Shown here: positions 6,609-14,432 of the stretch, piece by piece
How the letters are laid out: each line of letters starts with the position of its first letter
How positions within the stretch are numbered: position 1 is the stretch's first letter
Source of the DNA: Ruminococcaceae bacterium UBA1320
Lineage (GTDB): Bacteria; Bacillota; Clostridia; Oscillospirales; Ethanoligenentaceae
NCBI GenBank assembly: GCA_002306975.1
Contig: DBTI01000242.1
Coordinates: forward strand, 1-19,062
Reading direction: 5' to 3'
DNA: 19,062 bases
Position numbers and translations under genes: made by a program
The notes under the pieces: generated by a model
Database searches by the model: none
What the model saw: the letters and a program-made list of their open reading frames with translations, nothing else
Told to the model about the DNA's origin: nothing

Positions 6609-7622
6609 GTGAAAATTCTTGCTTTTGAATCCTCCTGCGACGAAACCGCCGCCGCGGTCGTCGTCGACGGCCGTGACGTAAAATCCAATATTGTGTCCTC
6701 ACAGATTGCGATCCACCGCCTTTATGGCGGCGTTGTGCCGGAGATTGCCTCGCGCAAGCACGCCGAGGTTATTTCGGCGATAACAAAAGAAGCGCTTGAA
6801 ACAGCGGGCTGCGGATTCAAAGACATCGACGCCGTGGCGGTAACCTATGCCCCGGGGCTTATTGGCGCTCTTCTTGTCGGCGTAAACTTTGCAAAAGGGC
6901 TTGCCATGTCGCTTGATGTACCGCTTGTTCCTGTTCACCACCTGCGCTCTCACATTGCGGCAAACTATATCGCTCACAAGGAGCTTGAACCGCCGTTTTT
7001 GTGCCTTGTCGCGTCGGGCGGTCACAGCCATATTGTTGAGGTGCGTTCTCATACCGATTTTTGTGTGCTCGGGCGCACGCGTGACGACGCGGCGGGCGAG
7101 GCGTTTGACAAGGCGGCAAGATCGCTCGGCTTCCCTTACCCCGGTGGTGTCTTTATAGACAAGGCGGCGCACGAAGGCAACGCGGCGGCTGTTGTGTTCC
7201 CCCGCCCGAAGGTTGACGGCTCACCTTTTGATTTCAGCTTTTCCGGTCTCAAAACCGCCGTAATAAACTATGTGCACAACGCCGAACAAAAGGGCATGGA
7301 AATAAACAAAAACGATGTCGCCGCCTCTTTTCAGCAGGCGGTTGTCGATATGCTTGCGGCAAGGCTGATGCTGGCGGCGGAACGTACCGGATATAAAAAA
7401 ATAGCGGTTGCGGGTGGTGTCGCCGCGAACTCCGGCTTGCGTGAACGGCTTGGCGCAGACTGCGCGCAGCCCGGCTACAGCTTATACATGCCGCCCTTAT
7501 CACTCTGCGGCGACAATGGCGCAATGGTCGGCTGTCAGGGCTATTATGAATATCTTGCGGGCAACACGGCGGGGCTCGAGCTGAACGCCTGTGCTAATAT
7601 GGAAATTGATTCGCTCAAATAA
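6609..7622 (+). CDS. tsaD: tRNA N6-threonylcarbamoyladenosine transferase (TsaD)
   Basis: TsaD, with TsaB and TsaE, transfers the threonylcarbamoyl group from TC-AMP to A37 of tRNAs that read ANN codons. The 337-residue length is typical. Visible features are the N-terminal ASKHA-fold signature FESSCDETAAAVV, the metal-binding HHLRSH with His111 and His115, the nucleotide loops ASGGHSH and AVAGGVAANS, and the C-terminal SLCGDNGAM carrying the metal-ligand Asp. GTG at 6609 follows AAAGGGAG with 7-base spacing, so it is preferred over later methionines. It stands alone between the repeat island and a bidirectional terminator. tsaB and tsaE are not in the window. Confidence 0.97.
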   Translation: MKILAFESSCDETAAAVVVDGRDVKSNIVSSQIAIHRLYGGVVPEIASRKHAEVISAITKEALETAGCGFKDIDAVAVTYAPGLIGALLVGVNFAKGLAMSLDVPLVPVHHLRSHIAANYIAHKELEPPFLCLVASGGHSHIVEVRSHTDFCVLGRTRDDAAGEAFDKAARSLGFPYPGGVFIDKAAHEGNAAAVVFPRPKVDGSPFDFSFSGLKTAVINYVHNAEQKGMEINKNDVAASFQQAVVDMLAARLMLAAERTGYKKIAVAGGVAANSGLRERLGADCAQPGYSLYMPPLSLCGDNGAMVGCQGYYEYLAGNTAGLELNACANMEIDSLK

Positions 7623-7649
7623 GCTCGTGGTTATAATAGGTTTCGTGAT

Positions 7650-7696
7650 AAAAGTCAAGGCTTGCGGGGAATTTTCCCCCGTAAGCCTTGACTTTT
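7650..7696. terminator. Bidirectional terminator between tsaD and the membrane protein gene
   Basis: A 20-bp stem with one G-T pair (7650-7669 with 7677-7696) has AAAAG on the left and CTTTT on the right around an A/T-rich loop. It works in either direction and lies between the convergent genes tsaD and 7702-9714. Confidence 0.9.
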
Positions 7697-7701
7697 ATCC
7701 G

Positions 7702-9714
7702 CTAACGCCAAAATTCGAACATGGCGGCAAGCTTTTGATAAATCTGAGGATTGTTTTGAAGCTGTATGCCATACTCCCCAACCGCACTGCAAAGTGTCGA
7801 GATTACCGCGGTAACCATGCAAATAACGCAAAACAGCTTTGCAACCGGCCCAGCCGCGCCCTTTTGCCGGAAATGCTCAATCAATTCAAACCACAGAATG
7901 ATTGAAACAAGGGTGAGCATCGGCATAATGTCAAGCAGATAGCGCTCAAGGACACCCGCGAGCGTGATATCAAGATAGGTGATCACAAGTGACGCAATCA
8001 AAAGTATCGCCGCGAAATGCTTTAAATCAATCCGCTTTTTCGGTATGCGTTTTATAATATAAACCGAGGCAAAGAGGATAAGCAGCAGCGGAAAATTGAA
8101 AACCCCGGCCATCGGCTGATTATAGTAAAAGCCAGATGAGGTTGTGGGATCAGTCCCTATAATATGAAAAAACGGATAGGTAAGGTCAACGCCGAGCGGT
8201 GCAAAGAAGTAATGGTATATCCCGCCCGGAATTGCGGCAAAATCAGTCACCTTATTAAAACGTACGTCGCTGACCGTCAGCTGATATTGCTGCCCGAAAT
8301 TAAACGGTGAGCCAAACCTTGCGAAGTTATAAGCCATAAGAATGACTGCAAAAACCGCGAGCGGTGCGAAAAATGCGGCTGCGTTTTTTCCCTGCAAACG
8401 ATATTTGCCGTCTTTTTTTATGATAAGCGGCAAAATGAACGGAAGCGCGGACGCAAGGTAGAATAAAAACGTCGGGCGCGCAGCAACCATAAGCGCAAAG
8501 CATAATCCTGAAAAGCAGAGCGTCAAAACCGGGTGCTTGGCGTTTTGCGCCCGCATAAGAAGCAAAAGCCCCAAGAGAAGAAAACACAGCGCGCACAGTA
8601 CCGCAAGCTCGTAAAACATCGGCCGCGCGATAAGCCAGAAAAGATTAGAGCCGAACAATACGGCAGCCGCGCCGCAGATAAACGGCATGAACCCGATGTG
8701 GGGGAACCATCTTTCGGTGATTTTACAATAGAGCAGCGTTAATGCAAATAGCAGGATAAGCATAAAAATAAGGCAGGCAAACGATGTGGGCATGTAAAGC
8801 CCGGTCAGCAGCTTGAACGGCAGCAGCAGCGTGATTATCGGCGTTATGCCGAAATAGCAATAGTAGTGCCCGTTAAAATAGGCGCTGTCAAAGATGTATG
8901 AGAAATTTCTCGCGCTGTTGTCATAGGGGTTTGAAAGAAGCTTTAATGCCTCGGGCGGGGCCCCTAAAAAGCTTAGGCTGCCATGACTGAAGGCTTCGGT
9001 CAAAAGCCGGTAACAGTCGCCGTCGTTTTCCATGTCGGCAGAAAAGGTTTGAGTGCTGCCATAAAGAAAACAAAGCGTGACCGACAGCAAAGCCGCTGCA
9101 AAAAATATGAAAAACAGCACATCACGATGCCCTGAGTTTGAAAGGTCGAAATGCCTGTCCCATAATTTTTTACGCCGAACGAGATAGATGAACAAAAGGA
9201 TAAAAAACAGCAAAGCAAGCCGCGCAAACCGAAATTGAAAGTATGGGCTGTTGAGCTCAACTGATGTGATTTCAGGCGAACTCAATGCGGAAGAAACATA
9301 AAATGTAATTTGACTGCACTTGCCTGAAGTTATAAAGCGTATGTGGTCGGAGCCGGTAACGGAGGGGTCGACCGTCCAGCTTCCCGCGTTTATCTCGCTT
9401 TTTGAAGAGTTTTCGTCTTTAAAAGTTACATCGACGGTGAATGACGTTCCAGAATTTGTGTTAAATTTCAGTGAATTGACCTGAATGCCGGGGTTGCCAA
9501 TGATAAACATTGAATTTTGCGCAACCATCAGCCCGTTCTCACCAAGAACGCAATCCTTGGTTCCGGTAAAATCCGACGCTTTTACAGTCATGTGGGGCGC
9601 GCGTGCGGCAAGCTCCTCAAAATATCTGAAATTAAAAACAAATACCTCGGCAAGAAGTGAAATAACAAGAAGGCAGATAACGGCGATTAGGTCTGAATTT
9701 TTAAGCTTTGACAT
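7702..9714 (-). CDS. Polytopic membrane protein, probable GT-C-type glycosyltransferase
   Basis: This 670-residue protein has a membrane helix at about 8-29, a soluble beta-rich segment at about 35-158 that is probably extracytoplasmic, and then roughly eleven to thirteen more hydrophobic helices from 165 to the C-terminus. The loop after the third helix (221-290) contains an acidic cluster (FSADMENDGD) and NPYD...R, the kind of loop where GT-C enzymes using lipid-linked sugars carry their catalytic acid. I infer a role in envelope or polymer glycosylation; substrate and donor are unknown. A GGAGG lies 12 bases before ATG 9714, slightly far. It is the last gene of the minus-strand block, 119 bases after lysC, and may have its own promoter. 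It could also be a non-enzymatic membrane protein of similar topology. Confidence 0.7.
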   Translation of the reverse strand: MSKLKNSDLIAVICLLVISLLAEVFVFNFRYFEELAARAPHMTVKASDFTGTKDCVLGENGLMVAQNSMFIIGNPGIQVNSLKFNTNSGTSFTVDVTFKDENSSKSEINAGSWTVDPSVTGSDHIRFITSGKCSQITFYVSSALSSPEITSVELNSPYFQFRFARLALLFFILLFIYLVRRKKLWDRHFDLSNSGHRDVLFFIFFAAALLSVTLCFLYGSTQTFSADMENDGDCYRLLTEAFSHGSLSFLGAPPEALKLLSNPYDNSARNFSYIFDSAYFNGHYYCYFGITPIITLLLPFKLLTGLYMPTSFACLIFMLILLFALTLLYCKITERWFPHIGFMPFICGAAAVLFGSNLFWLIARPMFYELAVLCALCFLLLGLLLLMRAQNAKHPVLTLCFSGLCFALMVAARPTFLFYLASALPFILPLIIKKDGKYRLQGKNAAAFFAPLAVFAVILMAYNFARFGSPFNFGQQYQLTVSDVRFNKVTDFAAIPGGIYHYFFAPLGVDLTYPFFHIIGTDPTTSSGFYYNQPMAGVFNFPLLLILFASVYIIKRIPKKRIDLKHFAAILLIASLVITYLDITLAGVLERYLLDIMPMLTLVSIILWFELIEHFRQKGAAGPVAKLFCVICMVTAVISTLCSAVGEYGIQLQNNPQIYQKLAAMFEFWR

Positions 9715-9754
9715 CTATACTGCCTGCCTCCATCTATATTGCAATTATTGCGAC

Positions 9755-9786
9755 ACACCCCCGCGGAGGAATATCCGCAGGGGTGT
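9755..9786. terminator. GC-rich hairpin between lysC and the membrane protein gene
   Basis: ACACCCCCGCGGA (9755-9767) pairs with 9774-9786 with one mismatch. The T-rich side (TTATTTATTA) lies to the right, so termination would work on the plus strand, away from the minus-strand genes. For minus-strand transcripts it could be a processing or partial stop structure after lysC. Confidence 0.5.
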
Positions 9787-9833
9787 TTATTTATTATATC
9801 GCACAAATCTGAGAAATTATGCCTGTATTATAT

Positions 9834-11045
9834 TTAGATTTCCGGCTTGAAGCATGCGTGAAGAACCTTAACGGCTCTTTCCGCGTCACTGCCGTCAATA
9901 AGTACGGAAATTTTAATTTCGCTTGTTGAAATCATCTGAATGTTGATGTTGGCTTCAAAAAGAGCCTCAAACATTTTCGCCGCGACGCCGGAGTTTGATT
10001 CCATCCCTGCGCCGACAATTGAGACCTTTGAAATTTTGTCATCATAATTAATTGATTTGCCCTTGAATGAAACAAGGTTTTCGTTAAGAACACTGAGAGC
10101 CGCTTCGAGATGCTGATTTGAAACGGTGAAGCTCAGATCCTTTGTGCCGTCACGGCCGATTGACTGAAGAATGATGTCGATATTGATACGCTTTTGAGCG
10201 AGCAGAGAGAATATTCTAAAAGCAATACCCGGCTCGTCGGGCAGACCGATTATGGAGATACGGGCAACATCATTGTCACGAGTTACCCCTCTTACCAGCA
10301 TTTTTTCCACACTAACAACCTCCTTGACTTTGGTTCCCGGAACATCTTTAAAACTCGAACAGACTTCGAGATTGACGTTGTACCTTTTTGCCATTTCAAC
10401 TGAACGGTTATGCAAAACCTGAGCGCCCAAAGAAGCAAGCTCAAGCATCTCATCATAGCTGATCTCGTCGAGCTTTACGGCGTCGGCGACAATGCGTGGG
10501 TCGGCGGTGTAAACGCCGTCAACATCTGTGTAGATCTGGCAGAGGTCGGCTTTTAGGGAAGCGGCAAACGCCACCGCGGTTGTATCAGAGCCGCCGCGCC
10601 CAAGCGTTGTGATGTCGTCATATTTGTTGATACCCTGAAATCCTGCGATGATGACGATTTTTCCCTTGTCAAGCTCTGCTTCGAGCCTTTCGGTTTTAAT
10701 CTCGTGGATACGCGCGCTGCCATAGGCGGAATCTGTTTTCATGCCCGCCTGCCAGCCTGTCAGCGAGATGACGGGGAACCCGAGCTTCTGGATCGCCATG
10801 GCAAGCAACGACATTGAGATTTGCTCACCTGTAGAGAGCAGCATATCCATCTCGCGTTTTGAAGCGCAAGGGTTTATTTCGGCTGCTTTTTCAATTAAGT
10901 CATCGGTGGTGTCACCCTGCGCCGATACGATAACAACGACGCTGTTGCCTTTTTTGTAGGTCTCGGTGACAATTCTCGCAACGTTTTGAACACGCTCTGT
11001 GTTCGCGACCGAGGTGCCGCCGAATTTCTGTACAATTAGACTCAT
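9834..11045 (-). CDS. lysC: Aspartate kinase, monofunctional
   Basis: LysC phosphorylates aspartate, the first step toward lysine, threonine, methionine and diaminopimelate. The 403 residues hold the catalytic domain (KFGGTSV at 7-13, TLGRGGSDTTAVA at 147-159) and two C-terminal ACT domains (about 262-325 and 340-403; for example GIAFRIFSLLAQKRINID and SIVGAGMESNSG), which normally bind lysine or threonine for feedback inhibition. The start is placed at ATG 11045, because GGAGG lies 6 bases before it; an upstream in-frame methionine at 11075 has no such site. It follows thrB in the same direction after a 171-base gap that holds a candidate promoter and a hairpin, so it can be expressed separately from the threonine genes. 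Confidence 0.95.
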   Translation of the reverse strand: MSLIVQKFGGTSVANTERVQNVARIVTETYKKGNSVVVIVSAQGDTTDDLIEKAAEINPCASKREMDMLLSTGEQISMSLLAMAIQKLGFPVISLTGWQAGMKTDSAYGSARIHEIKTERLEAELDKGKIVIIAGFQGINKYDDITTLGRGGSDTTAVAFAASLKADLCQIYTDVDGVYTADPRIVADAVKLDEISYDEMLELASLGAQVLHNRSVEMAKRYNVNLEVCSSFKDVPGTKVKEVVSVEKMLVRGVTRDNDVARISIIGLPDEPGIAFRIFSLLAQKRINIDIILQSIGRDGTKDLSFTVSNQHLEAALSVLNENLVSFKGKSINYDDKISKVSIVGAGMESNSGVAAKMFEALFEANINIQMISTSEIKISVLIDGSDAERAVKVLHACFKPEI

Positions 11046-11077
11046 AAAAAACCTCCAAACCGCCGAAAGCGGCAAAA

Positions 11078-11107
11078 ATTATAAGGAACTATTGATTACC
11101 TGGTCAT
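11078..11107 (-). promoter_or_regulatory. Candidate promoter for lysC
   Basis: On the minus strand TATAAT (11083-11078) is preceded at 18 bases by ATGACC (11107-11102), a 4-of-6 match to the -35 box. It would start transcription about 25-30 bases before the lysC ATG. It is read from sequence only. Confidence 0.4.
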
Positions 11108-11159
11108 TGCGGCTAAGTAATCAGCATTTCTTGTTGTTATGTAATAGTCTTATATAAAA

Positions 11160-11205
11160 CACAATAAAGCTATTCGGTAGTTTTATATACAAAAAAGCTA
11201 TTGTG
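11160..11205 (-). terminator. Possible weak terminator between thrB and lysC
   Basis: CACAATA-A-AGCT (11160-11171) pairs with AGCTATTGTG (11196-11205), an 11-bp stem with one bulge and a 24-base loop. On the minus strand it is followed by TTTTAT. It lies just downstream of thrB, so it may reduce read-through into lysC. Confidence 0.35.
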
Positions 11206-11216
11206 ATGTATATAGT

Positions 11217-12110
11217 TTATTCCGCATCCAGAACGGTTGCGCCTTCCTCGTCGCAGTCAAGCATGGACATACGCCAGTTGGGGAACGACGCGGAAAGCTC
11301 CTCTTTAACACGGTCGGTGAATCCGATGTCGGTAACATTGACCATAGCCATCAGTGTCGGGCCGGCGCCGGAGATGAAAGAGGCATAGGCGCCGTATTTG
11401 TAAGCAAGCTCAAAAATATCCTGCGCGCCCTTAATAAATTTGAGGCGGTAGGGCTGGTGCAGCCTGTCTCCGGCGGCGACGCGGAGATTATCAAGCCTGC
11501 CTGAAAAAAGCGAAGCTGTCATCAACGCCGCGCGCGAAAGATTATAGACCGCGTCTTTGTGAGCGATCTGTTCAGGAAGAGCGGCGCGCGCGACTTCTGT
11601 TTTAAGCTCAAAATCAGGAATAAACGCGGCAAATTTAAGCCGCCCTGAAATAGGGACTTTTACACTGTAAACACGGTTGCCGTCAAAAACAGCGGTTACA
11701 AGACCCCCCAGAATCGCCGGCGTGGAGTTGTCGGGGTGCCCTTCAAGCCTTGCAGCAAGATTGACAAGGTCGTCTTTTGAGAGCGGGTTTTTCAAAAGCG
11801 CGTTTGCGCCTACAAGACCCGCGACGATACACGCCGAGCTGCTGCCAAGACCGCGTGTCATTGGTATATTATTTCCCTGTACGAGCTTTAGTCCGTGGAA
11901 CTGACGCCCGCAGAGCTCAAACAGAAATTTTGCGCTGGTATAGATAAGGTTCTTTTCATCTGTCGGCACAATCGAGCCGTCGCTTGTTGTTATATCCGCC
12001 CCGTCACATTCCTCCATCAACACGCTGTTGTAGAGCTTGAGCGCGATCCCGAGTGAGTCAAAGCCCGAGCCGAGATTGGCGCTTGTGGCGGGAACCTGTA
12101 TCTTAATCAT
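11217..12110 (-). CDS. thrB: Homoserine kinase
   Basis: ThrB uses ATP to make O-phosphohomoserine, the direct substrate of threonine synthase. It is a GHMP-family kinase. The N-terminus MIKIQVPATSANLGSGFDSL and the phosphate loop PMTRGLGSSSACIVAG (83-98) are diagnostic, and 297 residues is the usual length. A GHMP C-terminal motif is visible in SFISGAGPTLMAM. ATG 12110 follows GGGAG with 9-base spacing. It lies 96 bases after hom with no terminator between, so hom and thrB are probably one transcript. Threonine synthase (thrC), often next to these genes, is not in the window. Confidence 0.96.
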   Translation of the reverse strand: MIKIQVPATSANLGSGFDSLGIALKLYNSVLMEECDGADITTSDGSIVPTDEKNLIYTSAKFLFELCGRQFHGLKLVQGNNIPMTRGLGSSSACIVAGLVGANALLKNPLSKDDLVNLAARLEGHPDNSTPAILGGLVTAVFDGNRVYSVKVPISGRLKFAAFIPDFELKTEVARAALPEQIAHKDAVYNLSRAALMTASLFSGRLDNLRVAAGDRLHQPYRLKFIKGAQDIFELAYKYGAYASFISGAGPTLMAMVNVTDIGFTDRVKEELSASFPNWRMSMLDCDEEGATVLDAE

Positions 12111-12206
12111 GACGGAAATCTCCCTTTTTGTAATTACAGCAATATGAGAAATAAAGAGGAATTGTTTTTCGTGTTTCCCCTTTAAGAATTAAATCGCTAT
12201 CGAAAT

Positions 12207-13454
12207 TTAGAGGTCGGATAAAACCCTGATTTTTGATATTATGCTGAAATCTAGTGAGGAAAGTGACGCGAGCGCACGTTCAAGCTCACCTTCGGGCAGC
12301 TCGGGCGTGATGAATGCAGCCTCGTTTTTGGGCATATCGGGGCAGACAACTTCCGTTACCTTGCCGAAAAGGCTGTCTGCGGATTTTAAAGCAGCCGCTT
12401 TGTCTTGAGTTCCCACACGCACAAAGAAAACAGACGATGCCTTGAGATAATCGCAGACATAGCCGTCTTCGGCGGGCAGCCAATAGACATATTTGCGTGC
12501 TCCGAGGTGCTTTGCCTCGTCGATTATATCAGCGACAACCGCACTTGCTGTCGGCAGCTTGCCCGCGCCGCGGCCATAAAAAACAACGTCTCCGATAGCG
12601 TCGCCGCGAACCATGATGCCGTTGAACACATCGTCGATGCCGGCAAGCTGGCTTGATTTTTCTATAAAAGCGGGGCAGACGATCGCAGCGATATGCCCGT
12701 CGTCAAGTTTGCGGACACGGCCGATGAGCTTTATCACACCGCCCCAGGCCGAGGCGTATTTAACATCCTGAAGCGTAAGGCTTGTGATGCCCTCTGTGTG
12801 GACATCTTCGGGGTAAACGTGTCTGCCAAACGCAAGAGAGGCAAGAATGCAGATTTTTCGGCAAGCGTCCATGCCTTCAACATCCGCAGCCGGATTGCGC
12901 TCGGCATAGCCAAGCTTTTGCGCGAGGGCAAGAGCCTCGTCGAATGCCATTCCCTCCGAGATCATTTTTGTTAATATGAAGTTTGTGGTTCCGTTGAGAA
13001 TGCCCGAGATTTCTCTTATTTCATTTGCGGCAAGGCACTGGCTGATAGGGCGGAGAATGGGGATGCCGCCGCCGACGCTTGCTTCAAACAGGAAATTGGC
13101 ATTGTTGTTCTTGGCGATTTCGAGAAGTTCCGCGCCATATGCCGCGACAAGCGCTTTGTTTGAGGTTACGACGCTTTTTCCGGAAAGAAGGCAGCGTTTG
13201 ACATAGTCATAGGACGGATCAAGACCGCCCATAACCTCGACAACAATCTTAACCTCAGGGTCGTTTATAATCGGATCAAAGGATTTGACAAATTTTTCGG
13301 CATAAGGCAGTTCCGGAAAATCCCTCAAATCGAGTATGTATTTGATATCCATGTCTATTCCGGCTTTGGACAAAATGCTCTTGTTGTTCTTATAGAATAC
13401 TTCAAGAACACCGGAACCAACAACACCATGACCTAATACTGCAATATAAACCAT
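12207..13454 (-). CDS. hom: Homoserine dehydrogenase
   Basis: Hom reduces aspartate semialdehyde to homoserine with NAD(P)H, the branch point to threonine and methionine. The 415 residues show the N-terminal nucleotide-binding GHGVVG (8-13), the signature GILNGTTNFILTKM, the catalytic region NPAADVEGMDACRKI with the conserved lysine, and a C-terminal regulatory ACT domain (about 340-415). ATG 13454 follows AGAAGGAGGA with about 8-base spacing, so the start is firm. It lies between the HTH-ACT gene and thrB on the same strand. A hairpin (13469-13519) sits in the 89-base gap upstream and touches the edge of its ribosome binding site. Confidence 0.96.
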   Translation of the reverse strand: MVYIAVLGHGVVGSGVLEVFYKNNKSILSKAGIDMDIKYILDLRDFPELPYAEKFVKSFDPIINDPEVKIVVEVMGGLDPSYDYVKRCLLSGKSVVTSNKALVAAYGAELLEIAKNNNANFLFEASVGGGIPILRPISQCLAANEIREISGILNGTTNFILTKMISEGMAFDEALALAQKLGYAERNPAADVEGMDACRKICILASLAFGRHVYPEDVHTEGITSLTLQDVKYASAWGGVIKLIGRVRKLDDGHIAAIVCPAFIEKSSQLAGIDDVFNGIMVRGDAIGDVVFYGRGAGKLPTASAVVADIIDEAKHLGARKYVYWLPAEDGYVCDYLKASSVFFVRVGTQDKAAALKSADSLFGKVTEVVCPDMPKNEAAFITPELPEGELERALASLSSLDFSIISKIRVLSDL

Positions 13455-13468
13455 GAACAGTATCCTCC

Positions 13469-13519
13469 TTCTGCCGCGCTGCGAAAAACAAATGAAGACT
13501 TCCAGACGTCGCGGCGGAA
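13469..13519 (-). promoter_or_regulatory. Hairpin between the HTH-ACT gene and hom
   Basis: TTCTGCCGCG (13469-13478) pairs with CGCGGCGGAA (13510-13519), 10 bp with one G-T pair and a 31-base loop. In the transcript the downstream arm overlaps the first three bases of the hom Shine-Dalgarno (13462-13471). It could tune hom translation or stabilise the downstream mRNA. Confidence 0.4.
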
Positions 13520-13543
13520 AGGAAGCCGAATTAATCTCATAAG

Positions 13544-13987
13544 TTATAGGCCGGAAATAACCTCAATACTGTTTACACCGTCAAGCTCGCGTATGCGGTC
13601 AAGCAAATCGCAGAGCGAGAGGCGCATTCCGTCGGCACGGGCGGTGACTGTGACAGGAGCTATGCCCCCGACAGGAATATTTTGATTGATTGTCATGATA
13701 TTAGCGCTTTCTTTATATAAAAGACCGGTGAGCTTCGACAGCACACCAGGCTCGTCGCGCAGCATTGCGTGCAGCGTTATTATGTAACCCCCGGCTTCTT
13801 TGTTATAAGGGTGAACGCTGTCTTTGTATTTGTAATAGGCGCTTCTTGAAAGACCCGCGATGCGAGCGGCCTCGTTGACTGAATGCACCTGACCGGTGAC
13901 AAGTAGCTGCTTTGCCTCAATGACCTTTAAAAACACTTCCGGCAAAACTTCGCTTTCAACAAGAAGGTAATGAGGTGATGAATTCAT
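13544..13987 (-). CDS. pheB: HTH-ACT domain protein (PheB / UPF0735 family)
   Basis: This 147-residue protein has an N-terminal helix-turn-helix-like segment (AARIAGLSRSAYYKYKD, about 41-57) and a C-terminal ACT domain (about 70-145; GGYIITLHAMLRDEPGVLSKL). Length and arrangement match the UPF0735/PheB family. ACT domains usually bind amino acids, so a sensor-regulator role is likely. It is the first gene of the pheB-hom-thrB(-lysC) block, which suggests it senses an aspartate-family amino acid and controls these genes, possibly including itself. That role is inference from position. ATG 13987 follows GGGGGG with about 7-base spacing. In many Firmicutes the family sits near pheA or obg; neither is present here. 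Confidence 0.85.
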   Translation of the reverse strand: MNSSPHYLLVESEVLPEVFLKVIEAKQLLVTGQVHSVNEAARIAGLSRSAYYKYKDSVHPYNKEAGGYIITLHAMLRDEPGVLSKLTGLLYKESANIMTINQNIPVGGIAPVTVTARADGMRLSLCDLLDRIRELDGVNSIEVISGL

Positions 13988-14039
13988 TTAAATCCCCCCA
14001 GGTAGTCCTGTGAGACAGTAATTTTTTCATACTTATCTT

Positions 14040-14069
14040 ATTATAATTGAAAAGAACATTATTCTGATT
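14040..14069 (-). promoter_or_regulatory. Candidate -10 box upstream of pheB-hom-thrB
   Basis: On the minus strand a perfect TATAAT (14045-14040) lies about 52 bases before the pheB ATG. No good -35 is seen at 16-18 bases (AATCAG or TCAGAA), so an activator or another sigma factor may be involved. The implied leader, about 45 bases, is too short for a T-box or riboswitch. Confidence 0.35.
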
Positions 14070-14106
14070 TCTGCTTTTTCGTTAACTGTGTGTCAGGGTA
14101 TTCCTT

Positions 14107-14432
14107 CAAAGAATCACATACCAGAAAAAGCACGTAAACAAGAAAAAAACGTTCACAAAACAATCCCGTGGTTTTTCCAAGGTGAACGGGCGAATGCCCA
14201 TTCGAAACTAAAGATCCCACAAAGAAACACATACCTGAAAAAGCACGCAAACAAGAAAAAAACACTCGCAAAACAATCCCGTGGTTTTTCCAAGGTGAAC
14301 GGGCGAATGCCCGTTCGAAACTAAAGATCCCACAAAGAAACGCATACCAGAAAAAGCACGTAAACAAGAAAAAAACACTCGCAAAACAATCCCGTGGTTT
14401 TTCCAAGGTGAACGGGCGAATGCCCGTTCACC
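14107..14432. repeat. Three tandem copies of a 113-bp repeat with internal palindrome
   Basis: Equivalent points such as CATACC (14117, 14230) and CGTGG (14167, 14280, 14393) recur exactly every 113 bases, with only a few differences between copies. Each unit holds CCGTGGTTTTTCCAAGG and a hairpin GAACGGGC-GAAT-GCCCGTTC. In the third copy the stem grows to 11 bp (14407-14417 with 14422-14432); in the first, one stem base is changed. The array sits between the promoters of divergent pheB and ytvI. Because 113 is not a multiple of 3, open frames through it are not a repeated protein. It looks like a chromosomal REP-type or minisatellite element. Confidence 0.85.

Noticed and set aside
13988..14045. 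T-box or threonine riboswitch upstream of pheB-hom
   Set aside because: The leader implied by the -10 box is about 45 bases, with no specifier loop or antiterminator structure.
14107..14432. CRISPR array
   Set aside because: The repeated unit is 113 bp with no variable spacers and no cas genes in the window.
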